From the NCBI GenBank assembly GCA_037576215.1, contig JBANDB010000001.1, positions 7,998,001-8,062,000 of the forward strand: a stretch of 64,000 nt of DNA, in the 5' to 3' direction. Of the stretch, positions 57,536 through 64,000 are shown one piece after another (within the stretch, counting starts at the first letter, position 1; every line of letters begins with the position of its first letter). The position numbers and the translations under genes are program-made. This stretch comes from Armillaria gallica. Taxonomy: Eukaryota > Basidiomycota > Agaricomycetes > Agaricales > Physalacriaceae. Below the pieces are notes generated by a model that saw only the letters and a program-made list of their open reading frames with translations, ran no database searches and was not told where the DNA came from.

Positions 57536-57680
57536 AAGCGCTTGCTGAACAACTCGTTGGATACGCCTAGCGCTTTCTGACACCAACCCGAAGGTTACGC
57601 CTAGCGCTTGCCTTCACCTCTGCCCTGTAATAGCTTCGCGCTTGCTGGTTTCTATATCGGTAATTGCTTCGCGCTTACTG
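57536..57680 (+). repeat. Minisatellite, five units of 32-34 bp
   Basis: CCAAGCGCTTGCTG, CCTAGCGCTTTCTG, CCTAGCGCTTGCCTT, CTTCGCGCTTGCTGG and CTTCGCGCTTACTG are spaced 32-34 bp apart, with a weaker sixth (TTCGTGCTCGC) further on. The intervening sequence is only partly conserved. Confidence 0.65.
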
Positions 57681-57699
57681 TCTTCCTTTATTTCGCAAA

Positions 57700-58674
57700 C
57701 CGGACCACTCAGGTCTTCTCACGAACCCTTGCCGGAATCCATTCTATTCCCTAACGACATACATCATCTCTAATTAATCTTACCTCGCTTCGATCATCGC
57801 TACTTGCTTCGTGCTCGCATACCTGATTTCGGCAGAATCCTAACACATGTGCGGCGGTGAGTGATTCGGCAAATGGTAATTGATGATTCTAATGTCTCGC
57901 ACTTTTAGCTTCAAACATCTGGTGAATAAACCTTGCGGAGTCGTATTGCGTGCCTTTGAGTGACTGATCGATTTGGAAGGAAGATTCAACAACCAACCGG
58001 CACGTCTCAGTGTCCTTCCACCTAGATACTTACCAGAATTTCTTGCAGAGCCGAAGTCAAGTTAAATCTGCCATACTTGTACGTTGAACATCTCGCATTT
58101 TCACCAACTCCAAGTATTCAAAAGACCTTCCGGAGCTACTTTTCGCAACAAAATGCCTGCCCTGCGATTTGCCAGATAGTGAGTCTGAATCGTGACTGTC
58201 TCAGTGGCGACTTGCTGAATATTTCGACAGCTCAAGGTCGAAATCCTGAGGAGTGAGTCCTTGCGGAGAGGGTAAGTAGCGTGTATCGTGTGAAATCCGA
58301 TTTTTTCACAATTGCGCATGTAGGACGATTTCTCGTGTTTTAGTCTCAATTTTCGAACACGGGATATTCCAGGAAGCGGCTCTGGTCACTAATGACGGTA
58401 GGCAAGCCCTCGTTTTGGAGATTTTTCTTATTGATTTATGACGTATATAGACACCATTTTTAGAGACGGCGGTAATCAGGATCTTCCGTTTTGCGCGCAA
58501 AGTTGGCATGGCGTGTTTCTTTTCTCTTTGGTTTTGAAAAACTTCTTCCGAGCGTAGTTGGGAGTAGAGGACACGTCGAATGATGGCGGTGTATCGTATT
58601 GTCATTCTACATGATATAAAATTGGCCCGAAGCTGGATGCTCTCTGAGATGGGAGGACGATCTTATGTTAAACT
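57700..58674. other. No supported gene
   Basis: Frames at 58,101-58,349 and 58,306-58,605 (minus) are unrecognised. The segment around 58,590-58,655 (TTCTACATGAT...GCTGGATG) recurs in diverged form near 63,690-63,755. Confidence 0.35.
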
Positions 58675-58945
58675 GACGGGATATTCCATCCGAGTAAACT
58701 CGAAACTACAAAGGACCGCACGCTCGTCTCGATGGCTCCACTCAAGATATTCCTTGCAGAGGAGCATATCAAATGAGCAAGTATCGACGAGTCTCTCCCA
58801 CGGAGATTTCCACGGGAAGTATCTACATCTCTCATCAGTTGGCTTGGTCCGTATCTCCGCTTTACTGACCAATTCTAACAGCTGAAATACATCTGGGTGT
58901 TCCTATCCTCATGCGACAGAAGTGTGGCAGAGGAGTGTCTGGGAT
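58675..58945 (+). repeat. Dispersed repeat R, copy 2
   Basis: Matches 20,455-20,735 (GGGATATTCCATCCGAGTAA, ACGGAGATTTCCACGGGA, TCTAACAGCTGAAATAC). The longest minus-strand frame is 69 codons and unrecognised. Confidence 0.75.
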
Positions 58946-59455
58946 GGTGCATCATTCACTATCAGAAGTTCCGGGGATTAATGAGTAGTCTGAAAAACAA
59001 AGCAGTCCTGATGGCACGGCGCATATCATAAACGTGAGAAGCCAAGGCAAGCGGAGACGACAAGGGACGCCACTCAACGTGGGCGTAGAAGACTGGCATC
59101 GCTGTGGTAATTAAGGCTGTGGACCGTCAATAACCGTGATGTATGGTCCTGGATCACACCAGTAGAGCGCTAATTAGTATCCGTAGTATTCTTGCGCACA
59201 ACCTCCCGGATAAGCAGGTCATTCAGGAGATGTCCGCGGCATGCTTCGAAGATCAGCGCACGTCCCATTGAACGAGAGCAGTCTAATAGATCAAAGGAGT
59301 AGGATCATCCTGGAACATTGAAAATTTGATCGCGGTAAGCGAATTCATGATCATCGTCGTTATACGGCACTGTATTATTAAGGGCATCTTAGGCACGTGT
59401 ACGGAGCCGGAAGAGGATGTCAAGAAACTAATATCAACAACTTGCAGCCATAGGG

Positions 59456-60226
59456 CTAGAAATAGCAGATCGAAGACCGCTTACTGCGGCATCTGGAAAG
59501 ATGTGTAACGGCACCAGCCTGAGAGGTTTCCCTAATGAGAGAGGGGGAATGGGTCACCTTGGCATATCCAAGACAGTGATGTGATGAATCATACAGATGT
59601 CGGAATACAGTGTCGCCGGTCGAATGCATCAGCACGCTCTCGAGAACAATGTCAGATGCCATGCCGATTGACTTGCGTTGTGGCGCTAGGAACGAGAGAT
59701 TGATCTTTGCGGGCGGGTGTTGATCGACCCGTTGTCGCAGCAGATACATCAGCGTGAGTGGCGCTCCGTTCCATGAAGAAATACGGAGCTGGTCCATGAT
59801 TGAGGATCGAAGCAGGTTTTCTAGGGCGCAGTGACCTTCAAAGTTGGGAAGTGGCAGAGGCACTTCATGCCCGTTGTTCCCATCTTGACGTCGAGAATTG
59901 AGATAATGAGGTTGGCTCAGCCAGTGGGGACGACGACGGTTCCATTGAGTATGAAGGGCATGCTCGCCATAAGTGATGTCCGGACACGGAGCTCGACGGT
60001 GTAAGATATTACCAGCTCGAGTTCTGAAGACGTTTCCGGACCGTCGAGAGGGTTCATCAAGTATCTCGTATTTGAGTCGTACGAAGCGAATGGGCCATCC
60101 GAATCTGTTGGTTTCTGGCTGGAACATATTGGTAAAGTTTTCATTGAGGGAAAGTCTAGTACGGAGTGATAGACCTACGTTACTGACGGATGTTGACAAT
60201 TGTTCTTTATGACGCGGACTCGTCAA
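59456..60226 (-). CDS. Unrecognised 256-codon open frame
   Basis: This is the longest non-transposon frame in the right-hand part. It has no stop for 256 codons but no domain I recognise; composition is arginine/histidine rich. Another minus-strand frame (59,917-60,144) reads a more protein-like peptide in the same place (LVISYTVELRVRTSLMASMP), so the real structure may be exons in alternating frames. The adjoining 60,223-60,582 frame could be an upstream exon. Confidence 0.25.
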   Translation of the reverse strand: MTSPRHKEQLSTSVSNVGLSLRTRLSLNENFTNMFQPETNRFGWPIRFVRLKYEILDEPSRRSGNVFRTRAGNILHRRAPCPDITYGEHALHTQWNRRRPHWLSQPHYLNSRRQDGNNGHEVPLPLPNFEGHCALENLLRSSIMDQLRISSWNGAPLTLMYLLRQRVDQHPPAKINLSFLAPQRKSIGMASDIVLESVLMHSTGDTVFRHLYDSSHHCLGYAKVTHSPSLIRETSQAGAVTHLSRCRSKRSSICYF

Positions 60227-60582
60227 TGATCTGAGAGTATCGCCCGGGACCTATTAGCCAAGAAACGAAGGAAAATAAATGGAGTAAATATAAGGTTAAG
60301 AAGTTTTTGGGAGGGGCTCGTGCGCAGGAAATTGTTCAGAAGTAGAGGTTCGACGATTATGCCAAGGTTTATCTGAGTAGGACTGAAGGTGAATGGACAG
60401 GGATGGATGCGCTTTAGATCAGAGCGTATCGTAATAGGCTGTATCGACCCTCGGACCCAGTTTTTAAGTGAGACCATCCGCCTTCGATTCGTACTACGTC
60501 TATGATGTCTTCTGACATTTAGAATATGTGTCACACGTTGAACTGCTGTTGGGAATGAAATGTTAGAATGTTTTGGATACAA

Positions 60583-61278
60583 AGGTATTGAAGGATCTTA
60601 TTGGCGCACGACGTACCTTAAACAAACACAGGCGGCTTTCCTTGCTATTGCCTATCTGAACGGCTCGGCCCAGGATACGGTGACCCATTCATCTGGGATA
60701 CACAGAATATCTGAGCTGCGACCGATGCCTAAAGGCTTTTAAAAGGCTAAAGAATATATCGGGCCGAAGTAAACTATGAAATGCACGTGGCATGTTTCAC
60801 GTGAACAGTTTAGGGCAGGGAAAAATCCCGAGGCGAGCGACGGGCGTCGGAGTCGGTCGGATGTGATGACGTATGTCCTATTGCACGAATTACCTCCACC
60901 ACGATGAAACTGGAGGAGATATCAACATTTACCTGGTATTCGTCTCCGTCTCTTCCTCTCATAGCGACTGCGACCTCGACAAGTCCTTTCGCCAGCTATC
61001 GTTCAGCCTTCAGTGGATTCCCTTAGCCCTCAGCTTGGAATGGCAGGATTCGTGAGGTAATTCTCCGAGAAATGGACGATTTGATAGGATCTGACTTTCG
61101 GCCTATTCCCAGAGAAAAAGGACATTGTAGAGCTTGATCTAGGGCCCGAAGGGCGTAGGTTGTGAAAGAGATTGTAGCATCAGTGGCAGTGCGAAAAACC
61201 CACATGTCCGGTTGATGGCCGCAATTTTGGATTGCAATACACTCGCCTTATAGTCTTTCACGACAATGCCTAACTAGC
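60583..61278. other. No supported gene
   Basis: Contains the 60.8-60.97 kb fragment related to 51.59-51.72 kb and short frames only. Confidence 0.4.
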
Positions 61279-62294
61279 TTGCTAGTTGCATCAATGCCAA
61301 CAATCGCCCGGCTCGTCCTCGTTGACAGCCGTGCCACAACCTCGCCTCAACTGCGTACCCGGTCTACGACTTCAATCGCCTCCTCATTAACAACGAAGGA
61401 CTCGGTTGTGGTGACGGTGCTAACGACGAGGCTGGCCTCTACAACGAGATCGGCCTCATCCTCGGTGCCCCTAGCTGAAGATGTGGAGGTCGGTGGTGGG
61501 AAATCACTGACGACGGAGAAGTCGAAGAAATAAAATCAGTTGGAGGGACAGCCGGAAAAGAAGAATGTGAAAGTTGGGTACAAGAACATCCTGAATATGG
61601 ATGCGATTTACTGCTAGGCTCGCTATCAAGACCTGCGCGCTGAGCTGAGCATTGATGGATCGACGAAGGCGCCGCGCTGTAGTATCTTTGGTATGTTTCT
61701 TACTCTGCGCCCTACCATTCTAATTTGTTTTAGGACGATACCGCGGTACCAAAGTCAAACTCCCCTACACCCTTGCCTCGAACTGCACCAGACGGTGCCT
61801 TCTCACTCTCAGCTGAATCCAATGATTATGAAGCCAGCCTTACCATCATTGGCGAGTTCAACACTGCCGAAGACTTTTGCCGGTATCTCAACTTGCTCAA
61901 ACCTCCCTCGAAGCTCAAGCGCAATTCGAAGCACTACCTCTTCAAGTCGGGTATCAAACCCATGTGGGAGGATGAGGCCAATGCGAATGGAGGCAAGCGG
62001 ATATGGGTAATGAAGAATACCCCTAGGTTGTTAGATCAGTGCTGGAGCAGGCTTGCCACCTTGGTGGGCGAAGAGCTCGAGGAGGGCGACAATATTGTGG
62101 GGCAGTCTTCAGTCTCAGGAGCAAGGTTGATAGGACCCAGGTTTGGACGAGGAGCAAGGACGACGTGGAGAGGCTCAATAGCATTTGGAAGAAGCTCGTC
62201 AAGCTTGTCGACGGCTCGGAGCCAGGGGATTGGACTGGAATTTCAGTATAATGCGGATGACGGGCCTCAGCCGAACAAGTTTGTGTCGATATAG
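61279..62294 (+). pseudogene. eIF4E-like cap-binding protein, frameshifted
   Basis: An N-terminal low-complexity frame (61,279-61,533) and an exon ending near 61,690 precede a GT-AG intron (61,691-61,733). The next exon reads YEASLTIIGEFNTAEDFCRY, LKPPSKLKRNSKHYLFKSG, KPMWEDEANANGG and LVGEELEEGDNI. This is the eIF4E fold, which binds the 5' cap of mRNA; the tryptophan in MWEDE is kept, and the first cap-stacking position appears to be tyrosine as in class II eIF4E. At about 62,090 the frame shifts by one base (CGAVFSLRSKVDRTQVWTRS, DVERLN, KKLVKLVDGSEP) and at about 62,225 it shifts back (LEFQYNADDGPQPNKFVSI, ending 62,294). An in-frame TAG also lies upstream near 61,615. Probably a pseudogene; two sequencing errors are an alternative. 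Confidence 0.75.
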
Positions 62295-62799
62295 ATGATG
62301 CCTCAGACGGGTTATCGCAAGTCTGAATCACAACAGTCGCCTGTTCTGAGTGCAGATGTTTTTGGAGTGGTTGTTGTTGGGAAGAGTAGCGGCGTCGCAG
62401 GCCTCGAGTGGTCGTTGACGTTGAATGGAGGATCTGAATCGCACGCTGATCCACTCCCTGATTGCGACATTCTTAGGCTCTCGCCTTCACGATCTTCCAG
62501 TACTACGTTCGCTGTGCGCCGAGATGTGCTTCCGTTGCGAGTGGGATGAATTACTGCGCCCCTATCTACCAACCTACCGTAGTTACCATAAATTCTTGCT
62601 ATGGCAGCATGATTCCGCCAGGGTGGCTGCGTTAGAGATTGATTCTTGCTCGTACATTGCGATTAATGATCATCAGTCCAGCAACTTGTCTATTAAAGAA
62701 TCATTTCATTTCAAACTACAAGGAATATTCAGAAATTTTCGAAAGTACTTTCGACAGAACTTCTACGCGCATCTACTTCCGCGTATCTAGCGCGTGCCT

Positions 62800-63513
62800 C
62801 TATTTTACCCTGCTCCAATGATTCGCAGTGTGGGGATAGAGTTTGACGAACTCCCTTCTGCGGTGACGCCCGGCTTTCAAGAACGACTCTGGTATCCAAC
62901 TTCCCAGCTCCCCAAGATTGCCCGCCGTCACGAAGATGTTGAGAAGTTCTGTGATATCTCTGACATCCGTCGGCTGCTTTGCATTCATGTAGTACTTTGT
63001 GGACTCTCCGTGGTCCATCCACGCTTGGAGCTTGAGAAGTAGGAGGGGAATGAAGGGCATGAGGGGAAGTGTCTGGTAGTCAGACGGATGTCGACGGTGG
63101 ACGATGCTCTCAGGTGGGACTCGTGGGATGTTCATTATGCCTGGAAAGAGGAGATCGACTTTGCAGCTGCGCCTGTATCCCGGGAGGCGGTACCAGAGGA
63201 CTTTGTACGTCGCATAGGGATCTTTGGATGCGATGAGGTAGAAGCTGGTGTTTGTGGCTACGACGCGGCGCTTGAGCTCTTCTTGGGTGAAACTGCATCC
63301 CAAGACGAGCATGTCGATGTCCTGATATTGCTATCTGATTGATGTATCCGATAAGAAGAAGCGACGTACATTGGGGGATCGGCTCATGCCATAGCAGGAG
63401 CATGCTACACTCCCGACTAGGCAGCATTTGAAACTGAGAGTTGAGAGGGTTCTGACGGTCTCGCGAGTGGTTTGGAGGACTTCGGAGAGGGTGAGGATTT
63501 TGCGACGAGACAT
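62800..63513 (-). CDS. Nucleotidyltransferase-fold protein, two exons
   Basis: Exon 1 is 63,513-63,370 (48 codons, ATG start) and exon 2 is 63,321-62,800. They are joined in phase 0 by a 48-nt GT-AG intron (63,322-63,369). The product is about 221 residues. Residues 32-51 give LVGSVACSCYG...SPN then D49-I-D51: the G-S...D-x-D arrangement of the nucleotidyltransferase superfamily, with the intron falling just before the metal-binding pair. Downstream come VLWYRL, RSCKVDLLFPG, LPLMPFIPLLLLKLQAW and KQPTDVRDITELL. I recognise this as a family expanded in Agaricomycetes. Substrate unknown. No disruption seen, making it the most intact host gene in the window. Confidence 0.75.
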
Positions 63514-64000
63514 GGATGGTGGTAGTGATGATCAAGATTCTTGTTAGGCTTCGACAGAGATGGAAGGTTCAGGATTCAGACACTATCACGTGTTGATGTC
63601 GGTTTTCGGGACTTGCATTGATTGTATACGTAGGCGCCCTGGTTGATCATCAGTTTTTTGTGTGGGCTTAAGAACTCGACTACGATAGCTACCGTTTTGT
63701 CGTTCTACATGATGAAGATCGGCTCGCAGCTGAACGTACTCTGAAATATGTATGTGTTACCTTCCCAAATTTAATGAAGTACTTCGATCTCATTTACCTG
63801 AGAATTTCTTTCTCCTTGCTGAAATCTCTTATTTCGAACAGATACAGATGCTGGAAAGTGACTTAACAGAATCTATCAGAAGAGCGGTTTGGTTCCGTGC
63901 GTCACATTTTGGAACCGATGAGTTGCTTTGACTCTCACCGAAATTCCCACCTTGTCCTCTTCAATTAGTGAACAGGGTCGATCAAAGGTCGATCGTGTTA
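63514..64000. other. No supported gene
   Basis: Probable upstream region of the nucleotidyltransferase-fold gene. The 63,690-63,755 part resembles 58,590-58,655. Nothing else is supported. Confidence 0.4.

Noticed and set aside
57536..57680. CRISPR-like array
   Set aside because: Units are imperfect, spacers are not unique and of even length, and the genome is eukaryotic; it is a minisatellite.

Overview
This window is eukaryotic and almost certainly from a mushroom-forming basidiomycete (Agaricomycetes). The protein-coding loci that can be read have several short GT-AG introns (39-78 nt). They belong to families common in these fungi: a DUF4436-like membrane protein, a nucleotidyltransferase-fold protein, a pentatricopeptide-repeat protein and a eIF4E-like protein. 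The retroelements are also of fungal type: chromodomain Ty3/Gypsy elements and a DIRS-like reverse transcriptase.

Layout. 1-13.5 kb is gene-poor repeat sequence. It holds a 245-bp TA-flanked MITE, at least 16 copies of a Pol III B-box/T-arm-like motif, three degenerate copies of a roughly 4-kb module, and a short array of exon/intron-like cassettes. 13.5-25.5 kb holds a broken PPR gene, a eIF4E pseudogene fragment, an 8-exon DUF4436-like gene with a 12-nt microexon, and small repeats. 25,668-34,105 is a complete minus-strand Ty3/Gypsy chromovirus (copy 1) with 401-bp LTRs and a GGCAC target duplication. 34.1-56 kb is CpG-poor transposon wreckage. Inside it, 39,794-47,592 is a second, plus-strand chromovirus (copy 2, target duplication GTAGT). 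Copy 2 sits inside another inserted element (about 38,350-47,864), which in turn splits a roughly 1-kb repeat whose unsplit copy lies at 50.0-51.0 kb. A DIRS-like RT remnant lies at 52.2-54.0 kb. 56-64 kb returns to CpG-containing sequence with a second exon-like cassette array, a 33-bp minisatellite, a frameshifted eIF4E-like gene and a two-exon nucleotidyltransferase-fold gene.

Main biology. Three points about the two chromoviruses stand out. First, both have 13 nt of perfect complementarity between the primer-binding position next to the 5' LTR and a site 33-35 nt downstream of the LTR TATA box, with three covarying positions between the copies. This points to Tf1-like self-priming. Second, both appear to encode a membrane-anchored, proline-rich extra protein upstream of gag. 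Third, nearly all LTR differences, and most pol stop codons, are CpG to TpG/CpA transitions while the gag and pol frames keep no indels. This suggests inactivation by cytosine methylation and deamination rather than ordinary decay. No intact autonomous transposon was found.
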